46,596 nt of DNA, from NCBI RefSeq assembly GCF_000971335.1, contig NZ_JZJL01000041.1, positions 1 through 46,596 of the forward strand. Direction: 5' to 3'. A program made the translations under genes and the position numbers. The first letter of the stretch is position 1. Each line of letters begins with the position of its first letter. The DNA comes from Chromobacterium vaccinii. GTDB taxonomy: Bacteria; Pseudomonadota; Gammaproteobacteria; Burkholderiales; Chromobacteriaceae. The notes under the pieces were generated by a model. That model saw only the letters and a program-made list of their open reading frames with translations, was not told where the DNA came from and did not search any database. Positions 32,871 through 42,270 of the stretch are shown here, one piece after another.

Positions 32871-33163
32871 GCGTCACTCCACTGTGCGCTTATTTTGGAG
32901 AAAACCGGACGGCATTTTCACGGCATCTGCAGGCAAAATCAGTCAAGATGTTGGCATCATTTGTTGCAGGCGCCCGCTGCGTCCTGTTTGCATTTTAAAC
33001 AATGTCTCCGCTCTGTGTAGGGCAAATTGCGGTTTTTCACAGCAGCGCGCGGCGGCGGTTTTTCCTTGCCTGGCGGTCCTTTGCCGGGGATGGGGAAACG
33101 GAAGGTGAGATCGGGCGGATATGGGCGTAAAATCAACCTTTTCGCCATTGCTCCGGGGCCGCC

Positions 33164-35176
33164 ATGCTGCTCACTTTTCCCGACAGTCCGTTTCAACTGA
33201 ACCAGCCTTTCCCGCCGGCCGGCGACCAGCCGTCCGCCATCGAGAAACTGGTGGAGGGCCTGTCCGACGGCCTGTCCTACCAGACTCTGCTGGGCGTGAC
33301 CGGCTCCGGCAAGACCTACACCATGGCCAACGTCATCGCCCAGACGGGACGGCCGGCCATCATCATGGCGCACAACAAGACGCTGGCGGCGCAGCTGTAC
33401 AGCGAGATGCGCGAATTCTTCCCGCACAACGCGGTGGAATATTTCGTCTCCTACTACGACTACTACCAGCCGGAAGCCTACGTTCCCAGCCGCGATCTGT
33501 TCATCGAGAAAGATTCCAGCATCAACGAACACATCGAGCAGATGCGGCTGTCGGCGACCAAGTCGATATTGGAACGTCCCGACTGCATCATCGTGGCGAC
33601 GGTGTCGGCGATTTACGGTATCGGCGACCCGTCCGACTACCATCAGATGATTCTGCACCTGAAGGAAGGCGAGGCCACGCCGCAGCGCGACATCATCAGC
33701 CGCCTGACCACCATGCAGTACAGCCGCAACGACCTGGACTTCGGCCGCGGCACCTTCCGCGTGCGCGGCGACGTGATCGACATCTACCCGGCGGAAAGCA
33801 GCGACACCGCGCTGCGCGTCAGCCTGTTCGACGACGAGGTTGAAACGCTGACGCTGTTCGATCCGTTGACCGGCACGACGAAACAGCGCGTCGGCCGCTT
33901 CACCGTGTTCCCGTCCAGCCACTACGTGACGCCGCGCGACACCGTGCTGCGCGCCTGCGAGCAGATCAAGGACGAGCTGCGCTACCGCATCGAGTGGTAT
34001 CAGAAGGAAGGCAAGCTGGTGGAGGCGCAGCGCATCGAGCAGCGCACTCGCTTCGACCTGGAAATGCTGTACGAGATGGGCTTCTGCAAGGGCATCGAAA
34101 ACTACTCGCGCCATTTTTCCGGCCGCGGTCCGGGCGATCCGCCGCCGACGCTGATCGACTACCTGCCCAAGAGCGCGCTGATGTTCATCGACGAGAGCCA
34201 CGTCACCGTGCCGCAGGTGGGCGCGATGTACAAGGGCGACGCCGCGCGCAAGGCCAACCTGGTGGAATACGGCTTCCGCCTGCCGTCAGCGGCCGACAAC
34301 CGGCCGCTGAAGTTCCACGAGTTCGAGCAACTGATGCCGCAGACCATCTTCGTCTCGGCCACGCCGGCGGTGTACGAGAAGGACCACGCCGGCCAGGTGG
34401 TGGAGCAGGTGGTGAGGCCGACCGGCCTGGTGGACCCGCAGATCGAGATCCGTCCGGTGGCGACCCAGGTGGATGATCTGCTGTCCGAAATCCGCGACCG
34501 CATGGAGCGCGGCGAGCGGGTGCTGGTCACCACGCTGACCAAGCGCATGGCCGAGCAACTGGCCGACTACTACACCGAGCACGGCATCAAGGTGCGCTAT
34601 CTGCACAGCGACATCGACACCGTCGAGCGGGTGGAGATCATCCGCGACCTGCGCCTGGGCATGTTCGACGTGCTGATCGGCATCAACCTGCTGCGCGAGG
34701 GCCTGGACATTCCCGAGGTGAGCCTGGTGGCGATCCTGGACGCGGACAAGGAAGGCTTCCTGCGCTCCGAGCGCAGCCTGATCCAGACCATAGGCCGCGC
34801 CGCGCGCAACCTGAACGGCCGTGCGCTGCTCTACGCCGACCGCATCACCGATTCGATGAAGAAGGCGATGGACGAGACCGAGCGCCGCCGCGCCAAGCAG
34901 ATGGCGTTCAACGCCGAGCACGGCATTATCCCCCGCGGCGTGGAGAAGAAGATCAAGGACATCATCGACGGCGTCTACAGCGTCGAAGCCGAGCGCAAGA
35001 AGCTGGTGGACGAAGCCAAGGTGGCGATGATGGACGAGAAGACGCTGTCCAAGGAGATCAAACGGCTGGAGAAGGAAATGCTGGAGGCCGCGCGCAATCT
35101 GGAGTTCGAACGGGCGGCGCGCATCCGCGACGAATTGAAGCAGTTGAAGGAAAAGGCCTGGCTCAGCGAGTTGTGA
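33164..35176 (+). CDS. uvrB: excinuclease ABC subunit B
   Basis: UvrB is the damage-verifying helicase of nucleotide excision repair, loaded by UvrA and then bound by UvrC. The 670-residue protein has Walker A GVTGSGKT (44-51) and the beta-hairpin region [15 protein letters not shown]. It also has DESH of the Walker B in [14 protein letters not shown], the helicase motifs [20 protein letters not shown] and QTIGRAARN, and a C-terminal UvrB/UvrC motif ([20 protein letters not shown]). The start at 33164 fits the family. I see no convincing LexA box in the 293 bp upstream. A strong terminator follows 17 nt after the stop. Confidence 0.98.
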   Translation: MLLTFPDSPFQLNQPFPPAGDQPSAIEKLVEGLSDGLSYQTLLGVTGSGKTYTMANVIAQTGRPAIIMAHNKTLAAQLYSEMREFFPHNAVEYFVSYYDYYQPEAYVPSRDLFIEKDSSINEHIEQMRLSATKSILERPDCIIVATVSAIYGIGDPSDYHQMILHLKEGEATPQRDIISRLTTMQYSRNDLDFGRGTFRVRGDVIDIYPAESSDTALRVSLFDDEVETLTLFDPLTGTTKQRVGRFTVFPSSHYVTPRDTVLRACEQIKDELRYRIEWYQKEGKLVEAQRIEQRTRFDLEMLYEMGFCKGIENYSRHFSGRGPGDPPPTLIDYLPKSALMFIDESHVTVPQVGAMYKGDAARKANLVEYGFRLPSAADNRPLKFHEFEQLMPQTIFVSATPAVYEKDHAGQVVEQVVRPTGLVDPQIEIRPVATQVDDLLSEIRDRMERGERVLVTTLTKRMAEQLADYYTEHGIKVRYLHSDIDTVERVEIIRDLRLGMFDVLIGINLLREGLDIPEVSLVAILDADKEGFLRSERSLIQTIGRAARNLNGRALLYADRITDSMKKAMDETERRRAKQMAFNAEHGIIPRGVEKKIKDIIDGVYSVEAERKKLVDEAKVAMMDEKTLSKEIKRLEKEMLEAARNLEFERAARIRDELKQLKEKAWLSEL

Positions 35177-35193
35177 GCCGGCTTAGTCCATTC

Positions 35194-35223
35194 AACCCCG
35201 CGTCGGCGACGCGGGGTTTTTTT
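35194..35223 (+). terminator. terminator after uvrB
   Basis: An 11-bp perfect stem (AACCCCGCGTC / GACGCGGGGTT) with loop GGC runs into a further T stretch. It may also serve the convergent gene ending at 35248, since A-rich sequence precedes it only weakly. Confidence 0.92.
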
Positions 35224-35247
35224 GCGTCCTTCTGGCGAGCGGGCCGT

Positions 35248-36810
35248 TCAGGCAGGCTCCAGCAACTCCTGCGGCAGGAAAGCCAGCTCGTCGCGGAAGA
35301 AGCTGCGCTCGCCGCGCCGCAGTTGCGGCAGCAACTGTTTCAGGCGCAGCGCGCTGGCGCAGGCCTGCCGGCTGACGCCGCCTTCCCAGGCCTGGAACCA
35401 TAGCGTTTCCAGCAGCAGATTGGCCAGTTGCAGCGGCGTCAGCGGCAGTCGGCCCTGATCGTGCTCGTCCAGCGTCAGCTCGGCGACGGCGGTCCAGCTG
35501 CGGTAGCCCTTGGCGGCGGAAAACGGGCAGGGCGACAGGGCCAGCGCGAGGCGCATCTCCTGCAGCGGGAATGGCCGCGCGGCCTGGAAGCCCGCCAGAG
35601 CCGGGCGCTTGGTCCGCTGACAGTCGCCGCGGGCGATGCGCAGCAGGAAGACGACGTTCCACGCCGAGCCGTTGCCGACGCCGAAGCGATCGCAAATCCA
35701 TTCCGACAGCCCCAGCCAGCGTATCGCCAGCCGCTGCATGTCCGCGACCGGCAGCGCGCGTTGCGGATCGACCAGCGCCTGCTTCCAGAACAGCCACAAG
35801 CACCAGCCCAGGTTGGCCGCAACGTGCTGGGCGGCGTCGATGGAGTCCGCCTCGTAAGCGGCTTCCAGCGCGCCGGCCAGGTCCCGCAACGCCGCTTCGG
35901 CGCGTTCCGGCGCTTGTCCCGAGATGGCCGCCTGCTTGTGCAACAGCGCGCCCAGGTTCAGGCATTCGAAGCGCACGCGGGGGTTGTAGCGATAGACCGG
36001 CTGCAGCTCTCCCGGATTGCGCAGTTGCGCGAGGCAGGCCTCGGCGCCGTCTGGCTCGCCGCGCGCGTAGTGGTCCCAGGCGCGGGCAATGCAGGCCATG
36101 GCGGCAAAGGTGGGTTGGGCAGTTTCGAAGCGGCGGCCGTCCAGCACCTGGCCCAGTTTCTTCAGCGCCAGCCGGCTGTCGTCGAACTGCGCGCCGCGGC
36201 GCCAGGCCAGGCTTTCCTTGGTCAGGGCCAGCGCCTGCTGGAAATCGTTGTGCGCGGCCAGGCTGGCGGCATGGAAGGAAGCCGCCACCTGCGGGCCCGC
36301 CAGCCTGCCCATGCCGTCGCGCTCGTCGCGGATCGCCTGGGTGAGCTGGCTCCAGTAATCCAGGCCGCGGGTCAGCGCCTCCAGTTGCGAAATCGAATCG
36401 GGAGCCTCCGCCGCGGCCGGCTCCAGGCCGAGGAATTGTTCCAGCTGCCGGCGGTCTGCCGGCAGTCCGTCCGCCAGAAATTCCAGCCGGGCCATGCCGT
36501 CAGAGGCCAGCCAGAAAGGGCCGCGGCTGCGTCCGTCCGGATTGAGCAAGGAGGCGGGTTCGCGCCGCGGCGCGCCCCAGCCGGCCTCCACGCCCCAGGC
36601 GGCGAAATCGGCGAAGGCGCGGGAAACCAGCATGCGCGGCGTCCGGCTGGCCGGAAAGCGCTGCCGCAGCGCGGCGACCGCCACCATGCCGTCTTCGTGG
36701 GCCGCGGCGTAGTAAAGCCGGACCAGCAGCCACAGCGATTGGAAGCGTACGGGTTTGCCGGCATGGCGGTAGGGCGGGGTGAGTTCGAAATGGATGGCGT
36801 CGGCGGTCAT
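35248..36810 (-). CDS. hypothetical protein, 520 residues, helical-repeat-like
   Basis: I do not recognise this protein. It has no signal peptide and no membrane segment. The first ~80 residues (FQSLWLLVRLYYAAAHEDGM, RFPASRTPRMLVSRAFADFA) could be a winged-helix-like domain. The rest is rich in alanine, leucine and amphipathic helices with many Trp/Cys, resembling a TPR-like helical repeat scaffold. An example is ARAWDHYARGEPDGAEACLA, then LNLGALLHKQAAISGQAPER. Its start is 186 bp from the divergent B2 metallo-beta-lactamase start. That position, with a possible DNA-binding end, would allow a regulatory role, but this is only a suggestion. Confidence 0.82.
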   Translation of the reverse strand: MTADAIHFELTPPYRHAGKPVRFQSLWLLVRLYYAAAHEDGMVAVAALRQRFPASRTPRMLVSRAFADFAAWGVEAGWGAPRREPASLLNPDGRSRGPFWLASDGMARLEFLADGLPADRRQLEQFLGLEPAAAEAPDSISQLEALTRGLDYWSQLTQAIRDERDGMGRLAGPQVAASFHAASLAAHNDFQQALALTKESLAWRRGAQFDDSRLALKKLGQVLDGRRFETAQPTFAAMACIARAWDHYARGEPDGAEACLAQLRNPGELQPVYRYNPRVRFECLNLGALLHKQAAISGQAPERAEAALRDLAGALEAAYEADSIDAAQHVAANLGWCLWLFWKQALVDPQRALPVADMQRLAIRWLGLSEWICDRFGVGNGSAWNVVFLLRIARGDCQRTKRPALAGFQAARPFPLQEMRLALALSPCPFSAAKGYRSWTAVAELTLDEHDQGRLPLTPLQLANLLLETLWFQAWEGGVSRQACASALRLKQLLPQLRRGERSFFRDELAFLPQELLEPA

Positions 36811-36937
36811 TATTTCAGGTTACGGCAGTTACGGACCGCGCGGTTTACCCCGCCGGGCCGGGCTGGCTAGAATCTTGCCAAGATCAAGGTTTGGCAGGAA
36901 CCGTGATTTTGGAGCGGCAGGCGAGCGGCGAGTTCTC

Positions 36938-36956
36938 CCCAAAATGGAAATTTGGG
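36938..36956. promoter_or_regulatory. inverted repeat upstream of the metallo-beta-lactamase
   Basis: CCCAAA-N7-TTTGGG (36938-36943 and 36951-36956) lies 39 nt before the ATG at 36996 in the divergent region shared with the 520-residue gene. No pair of TTCAC tags, as in the Aeromonas BlrAB system, was seen. It is a weak operator candidate. Confidence 0.3.
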
Positions 36957-36983
36957 AAATCGCCGCCTTTATTTGAAATATAA

Positions 36984-37769
<786 letters not shown>

Positions 37770-37771
37770 GT

Positions 37772-38473
37772 TCAGCCTTGCCAGGCGGGCCGGCCCTTGA
37801 CGGCCTCGACGATCCAGTCACCGCGGTGGTCGTAGATCAGGTTGAAGGTGGTATGGCCTTCGCTGGCGTCGCACAGCGCCGCGCCTTGCCTGCTGTTGTC
37901 GAAGTCGATGACGGTGCCGGCGTGGCGGCGGCCGACGCCGGCATAGAAGCGCGGCAGCGGCGCGCAATCGATGTGGCTGTCCGGCTGGGCGTCGATGAAG
38001 CTGGACAGGACCATGCGGCCGTCGCCGGTGCGCACCGCCTGGCCGACATTGCAGGGCCGCCGTCCTGCGTCGTAGTGGGGAATGCTGATGCGGAACGCCT
38101 CCTCGTCCACGCCGGGGTGGTGGCGGGGGGCGCTCAGCTCCGGTTCGGGGCCCAGGCTCATGGTGACCGCGTTGGGGGAGGGCAAGCCTGAGCGCGAGGC
38201 GCGCACCGGCTGGCAGGACATGGCCTGGCCGGAGGGAAGGCCGGCGCGCGGCGCCGGATCAAGGCGGGCCTGCGCGGCGGCGAAGCTGGACGACAGCAGC
38301 TCCAGGATCAGGATGGAGCCGGTCTCGGAGATCGGCGGCAGCGTCCGATGGTAAAGGCTGTTGCTGTAGACGGCGCTGTCCGCGCCGGCGTAGCGGGCGG
38401 GTTCCTGAAACAGGAAGAAGTCCTGAGCGTGTCGGCTGTTGTTGAGAATATTGATGGTGTAGCGAGCGTTCAT
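37772..38473 (-). CDS. hypothetical protein, 233 residues
   Basis: The N-terminus MNARYTINILNNSRHAQDFF continues LFQEPARYAGADSAVYSNSL. I recall similar ILNNS...FFLFQ...VYSNSLY segments in uncharacterised proteins of pseudomonads, actinomycetes and fungi, so this is probably a conserved family of unknown function. There is no signal peptide and no membrane segment. Two further parts are a proline-rich middle (about 75-120) and a beta-rich C-terminus (IDFDNSRQGAALCDASEG then FNLIYDHRGDWIVEAVKG). It is convergent with the B2 enzyme, only 2 nt apart, and divergent from the AAA+ regulator over 286 bp holding a 16-bp palindrome. Confidence 0.82.
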   Translation of the reverse strand: MNARYTINILNNSRHAQDFFLFQEPARYAGADSAVYSNSLYHRTLPPISETGSILILELLSSSFAAAQARLDPAPRAGLPSGQAMSCQPVRASRSGLPSPNAVTMSLGPEPELSAPRHHPGVDEEAFRISIPHYDAGRRPCNVGQAVRTGDGRMVLSSFIDAQPDSHIDCAPLPRFYAGVGRRHAGTVIDFDNSRQGAALCDASEGHTTFNLIYDHRGDWIVEAVKGRPAWQG

Positions 38474-38612
38474 GCCCAATGTCCGGGTGTGTGTTTTTCG
38501 TTGCCGGGCGGCTGTGGCCGCTGCAGAGGCATCGGCTGTCTACAGCAGCAAGCGTGCCAGTTTGTAAAGTATTGTATTCATTGCGCTTGTCCCGATTCGT
38601 TGCCCCGCCTGG

Positions 38613-38628
38613 TGGACGAATTCGTCCA
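38613..38628. promoter_or_regulatory. 16-bp perfect palindrome in the divergent region
   Basis: TGGACGAATTCGTCCA is fully self-complementary. It lies between the divergent starts at 38473 (minus) and 38760 (plus). On the plus strand it is followed by TTTTTCGATTTTTTG, so it could also act as a short hairpin terminator or attenuator, but an operator is the simpler reading. Confidence 0.5.
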
Positions 38629-38723
38629 TTTTTCGATTTTTTGATGGATGAATCCGGACGCCATCTCCGCTCGTCTTTCTTGTCATTTTGAAAGTCGTTG
38701 GCATAATGCCTTGCCATATTCGG

Positions 38724-38740
38724 CGCGCCAGCCTGGCGCG
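38724..38740 (+). promoter_or_regulatory. 17-bp inverted repeat just upstream of the AAA+ regulator
   Basis: CGCGCCA-GCC-TGGCGCG is a perfect 7+3+7 repeat ending 19 nt before the ATG at 38760. It lies in the expected 5' UTR or promoter and may be an operator or an RNA hairpin near the ribosome binding site. Confidence 0.4.
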
Positions 38741-38759
38741 TCCTTTGCTCAAGGTCGCC

Positions 38760-41087
38760 ATGGACATTTCCGCGCACGATGTTTCTCCGCTTTCCGTCCC
38801 GCCTGGTCCGGCCGAGCGGGCGATAGGCCAGTCGGCGGTTTTCCAGCGTTTGCTGCAACTGGTGCGGCGGGTGGCGCCGACCGACAAGACGGTGTTGATC
38901 TGGGGGCCCACGGGCGCGGGCAAGGAGGTCATCGCCCATGAGCTGCACCGCCACAGCCTGGTGGCGGGCCAGCCTTTCATCGATTTGAACTGCGCGGCGA
39001 TTCCCGAGCACCTGATGGAGGCCGAGCTGTTCGGCCACGCCCGCGGCGCCTTCACCGGCGCGCAAGGCAGCCGCGTCGGCCTGCTGGCCCAGGTGGGGCG
39101 GGGCACCTTGTTCCTGGACGAGATCGGCGAACTGCCGCTGGCCTTGCAGCCCAAGCTGCTGCGGGTGCTGGAAACGCGCAGCTTCCGCCCGCTGGGTTCG
39201 GCCGAGCCGCAGCATTTCGCCGGCCGCGTGGTGGCCGCCACCCATCGCGACCTGCAGGCGGCGGTGCGCGATGGCCGTTTTCGCGAGGATCTGTACTACC
39301 GCCTGTCGGTGTTCGTGCTCAGCCTGCCGGGGCTGGAGCAGCGCCGCGACGACATCCCTTCTCTGGTCGAACATTTCTCCGCGACGCAGCCGCGCCCGCT
39401 GCGCTTCGCTCCCGACGCCGTGTCGCGGCTGCAGAACAGCCGCTGGCCTGGCAATGTGCGCCAGCTGCGCAGCCTGGTGGACAGGCTGGGCGTGTTGTCC
39501 GACGGTCCGCTGATCACGGCGGCGGCGCTGGACGAATTCCTCGAGCCGCACGCCCATCCGTGGCAGGCCGACGCGGACGAGTTGGCGGACGCCATGCTGG
39601 CCCTGCCGGGCGAGGACAAGCTGGCGGCTGCCGAGACCCTGCTGCTCAATCGGGCGCTGCAGCTGTGCCGGGGCAACAAGGCCGCGGCCGCGCGCATGCT
39701 GGGGGTGGGCCGCAAGGTGGTGGAGCGCCGGCTGGGCGCGCGGGAAGACAAGCGCCAGACGCTGCGCCGGTTGCTGGAGGACGGCGGCCGGTTGCTGGAA
39801 GCGGGCGATCTTGAGCAAGCGGCTCGAGTCCTGTCGCGCGGCTTGGCCTTGCTGGAGGAAGCGGCGCTGCAGCAGGAGGCGAGGGAGGAGCACTTCCACC
39901 TGCTGCGCCAGCTCGGCATCTGCCACAGCGCGCGGCACGGCTGGTCCAACGGCGAGGCATTGTCCTGCTATGAGGCCGCGCTGGCGGTGGGCAAGGAATT
40001 GGATCGCGAGCCGGAGATCATGTCCATCCTGTTCGGCGTCTGGACCAGCCAGCTGATGTCGCTGGAACTGGACCGGGCGCGCGGCACCGCGCAGCGGATG
40101 CTTCAGCGCGGCCAGGCGGCCGGCGACGCCAGCGCGCTGGCCGACGCCCATTTCGTGATGGCCAACACCCTGTTCTGGCTGGGCGACCATGCCGAGGTGC
40201 TGGCCTGCTTGGAGCGGGGCGGCTTGCTGGGAGGCGGCCGTGGGCGGCGCATGGGCACCCAGGGTTTCGATCTGAGCGGGCTGGTGCTGACCTTCGAGGG
40301 GCTGGCGGCCTTCCAGCTGGGGCAGTTCGCCCGGGCGTGGTCCGCGCTGGCGGCCTTGCTGGCGAGACGGGCCGGCGAGGATCAGCCTTTCAGCCGCGCC
40401 ATCGCGCTGCAAGGCGCGGTATGGCTGGCCTGCCTGTTCGAAGACGCGTCGCTGGGCGAGCTGGCTGCGCAGATGGAACAGCTGTCCCGGCAGCACGGCT
40501 TCGCCTTCTACCTGGGCGTCGCCCAGTTTTTCCTCGGTTGCGGCCTGGCTAGAGAGGGGCGCGCAAAGGATGCGGAGGCTGCGATGCAGGAGGGCTACCA
40601 GGGACAGATGCTGCGGCATGGCGGCAAGCTGTTCCACTCTTTCTACGCCTGGCGGCGCTGCGAGCTGTTGTTGGCGTCGGGACGGGCGTCCGAGAGCAGG
40701 GCGCTGGCCGAGCAGGCGCTGGAGCTGGCGATGGCGCACAAGGAGCGCGCCTATCTGGGCGAGTTGCTGATCGCGCGCGCCAGCGCGCTGAGGGCGCAGG
40801 GCGATACCGCCGGCGCCGAGCAAGGCTTGCGCAGCGCATTGACCACCGCGGAAGCCTTGGGCGCGGTGCCGCCCAGAGTGGAAGCCGCGGCCCGGCTGGC
40901 GGACCTTTTGGCCGCGTCGGGCAGGGAAGAACAGGCGCGGGAGATGCTGGAAACCACCTTGCGGGCCTGCGATGGCCGCGGGGAGCCGGCCCACCCCGTG
41001 CTGCAAAGGGCGCGTCGCCTGCTCGGCGGCTTGCCGGGCGGCCGCGCCGACCACAACGCAACAACAGGTGCAAGCCATGGCTTTTGA
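38760..41087 (+). CDS. AAA+ (sigma54-activator type) regulator with Fis-type HTH and C-terminal repeat domain
   Basis: The protein has no N-terminal receiver or sensor domain. It goes straight into a sigma54-activator AAA+ core: Walker A GPTGAGKE (49-56), the GAFTGA loop that contacts sigma54 (96-101) and Walker B LFLDEIGELPL (D120/E121). YYRLSVFVLSLPGLEQRRDD and SRWPGNVRQLRSLV follow. A Fis-type HTH follows at about 294-327 (QLCRGNKAAAARMLGVGRKV), and then about 430 residues of helical TPR-like repeats to the end. The HTH is thus internal instead of terminal, and the C-terminal repeats probably sense the signal. ATG 38760 (AAGG 7 nt upstream) is preferred to a TTG at 38688. The end overlaps the DUF917 gene by 11 nt. 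Confidence 0.9.
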   Translation: MDISAHDVSPLSVPPGPAERAIGQSAVFQRLLQLVRRVAPTDKTVLIWGPTGAGKEVIAHELHRHSLVAGQPFIDLNCAAIPEHLMEAELFGHARGAFTGAQGSRVGLLAQVGRGTLFLDEIGELPLALQPKLLRVLETRSFRPLGSAEPQHFAGRVVAATHRDLQAAVRDGRFREDLYYRLSVFVLSLPGLEQRRDDIPSLVEHFSATQPRPLRFAPDAVSRLQNSRWPGNVRQLRSLVDRLGVLSDGPLITAAALDEFLEPHAHPWQADADELADAMLALPGEDKLAAAETLLLNRALQLCRGNKAAAARMLGVGRKVVERRLGAREDKRQTLRRLLEDGGRLLEAGDLEQAARVLSRGLALLEEAALQQEAREEHFHLLRQLGICHSARHGWSNGEALSCYEAALAVGKELDREPEIMSILFGVWTSQLMSLELDRARGTAQRMLQRGQAAGDASALADAHFVMANTLFWLGDHAEVLACLERGGLLGGGRGRRMGTQGFDLSGLVLTFEGLAAFQLGQFARAWSALAALLARRAGEDQPFSRAIALQGAVWLACLFEDASLGELAAQMEQLSRQHGFAFYLGVAQFFLGCGLAREGRAKDAEAAMQEGYQGQMLRHGGKLFHSFYAWRRCELLLASGRASESRALAEQALELAMAHKERAYLGELLIARASALRAQGDTAGAEQGLRSALTTAEALGAVPPRVEAAARLADLLAASGREEQAREMLETTLRACDGRGEPAHPVLQRARRLLGGLPGGRADHNATTGASHGF

Positions 41088-42270
41088 ACTTTCATCCCGC
41101 GATCTGGAACCCTTGCTGCAAGGCGCGTGCTTTTTCGGCAGCGGCGGCGGCGGGACGATGATCTCCGCCCGCCATCTGGCGGCGAATTTCCGCAGCGGCG
41201 ACTACTACCCGACCGACAAGGTGCGGGTGGTGGATGTGGACGAGGCGACCGACGGCGACTGCGTGATGGTGGCCTATATGGGCGCGCCGGATGCGATCAA
41301 CCAGGTGCGATGGCCGAACGGGCCGGTGGAGGCCGCGCGCGCCGCGCAGCAACGGCTGGAGTCGCAGGGGCGCAAGCTGGCCTACGTGGTGGCGCCGGAA
41401 AGCGGCGCGCTGGGTTTCGTGGTGGCCAGCCTGGTGGCGGCCAAACTGGGGCTGGCGGTGGTGGACGCCGACGGCGCCGGCCGCGCGGTGCCGTCCTTGC
41501 CGATGCTGACCTACGCCGCCGCCGGCGTGCCGCCTACGCCGGCTTTCCTGGCCGGCGAGAGCGGCTTGTGCGTGGAGCTGGGCGTGCGCATGCCGCCGCC
41601 GGACGGCAAGCCGCAGGAAGACGTTTCCACCGTGGTGGAGCAGATGCTGCGTCCCATTCTGACCAATCCGCAGTTCGGACAATTCGGCGGCCTGGCGATG
41701 TGGATCATGTCGCCGGAACAACTGGACGGCGCGCTGCCGGTGCGCGGCACCCTGAGCCGGGCGCTGAAGCTGGGCCGCGCGCTGCAGGACGGCGAGGTGA
41801 AGACCGCGGAGGCGATGCTGGACTTCCTGCGCCGCGAGCTCGACATCAAGGGCAAGCTGCTGTTCGGCCCGGCGACGCTGGAGTCGTCCGAGGTGGCCAC
41901 CGCCGGCGGCTTCGACTTGGGCAAGGTGAGCCTGGAGGACGGCGAGCGCCGTTGCACGGTGCTGTACCAGAACGAATCGCTGCTGGCTTGGGACAGCGCG
42001 GTCTCCCATCCGCTGGCGACCGCGCCGGACGCCATCAGCTACTTTGTCGAAGGCGATGGCCAGCATGTGTTCAGCAACGGCGACCTGTCGGGCGATGACC
42101 ATGGCCTGGACCCGGCCGTGCGCGGCCGCAAGGCGGCGGTGATCGCATTGCCGGCCGCCGCGCCGCTGCGCAAGGGCCTGATCCTGCAAAGCTTCGCCGA
42201 CGAACTGGCGCAGCTTGGCTACCTGGGGCCGTACGCGCCGGTGGATGCATGCGTGGAGGGCGCGCGATGA
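41077..42270 (+). CDS. DUF917 (S-methyl-thiohydantoin desulfurase-like) protein
   Basis: This 397-residue protein starts MAFELSSRDLEPLLQGACFF followed by GSGGGGT, the glycine-rich start of the DUF917 family; a member was recently linked to thiohydantoin desulfuration. Other family stretches are VAYMGAPDAINQVRWPNGP, GRAVPSLPMLTYAAAGVPPT and FGPATLESSEVATAGGFDLG. The C-terminal half resembles hydantoinase/oxoprolinase-associated proteins. Its start overlaps the upstream regulator by 11 nt and its stop overlaps the racemase-like gene (ATGA), so all three are coupled. A role in turnover of a hydantoin-like ring compound is inferred from family and neighbour; the substrate is unknown. Confidence 0.9.
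   Translation: MAFELSSRDLEPLLQGACFFGSGGGGTMISARHLAANFRSGDYYPTDKVRVVDVDEATDGDCVMVAYMGAPDAINQVRWPNGPVEAARAAQQRLESQGRKLAYVVAPESGALGFVVASLVAAKLGLAVVDADGAGRAVPSLPMLTYAAAGVPPTPAFLAGESGLCVELGVRMPPPDGKPQEDVSTVVEQMLRPILTNPQFGQFGGLAMWIMSPEQLDGALPVRGTLSRALKLGRALQDGEVKTAEAMLDFLRRELDIKGKLLFGPATLESSEVATAGGFDLGKVSLEDGERRCTVLYQNESLLAWDSAVSHPLATAPDAISYFVEGDGQHVFSNGDLSGDDHGLDPAVRGRKAAVIALPAAAPLRKGLILQSFADELAQLGYLGPYAPVDACVEGAR

Noticed and set aside
32880-33160. LexA/SOS box upstream of uvrB
   Set aside because: No CTG-N10-CAG arrangement was found; TGTTT-N7-AAACA at 32985-33001 is not a LexA site.
38700-38714. TGGCA...TTGC pattern upstream of the AAA+ regulator resembling a sigma54 promoter
   Set aside because: The GG and GC elements are 13 nt apart instead of the required 12, and sigma54 is strict about this spacing.
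38259-41078. Very long minus-strand open frame (939 codons) opposite the AAA+ regulator
   Set aside because: It is antisense to a recognisable AAA+ regulator and rich in Gln, Arg and Ala as expected of a shadow frame.
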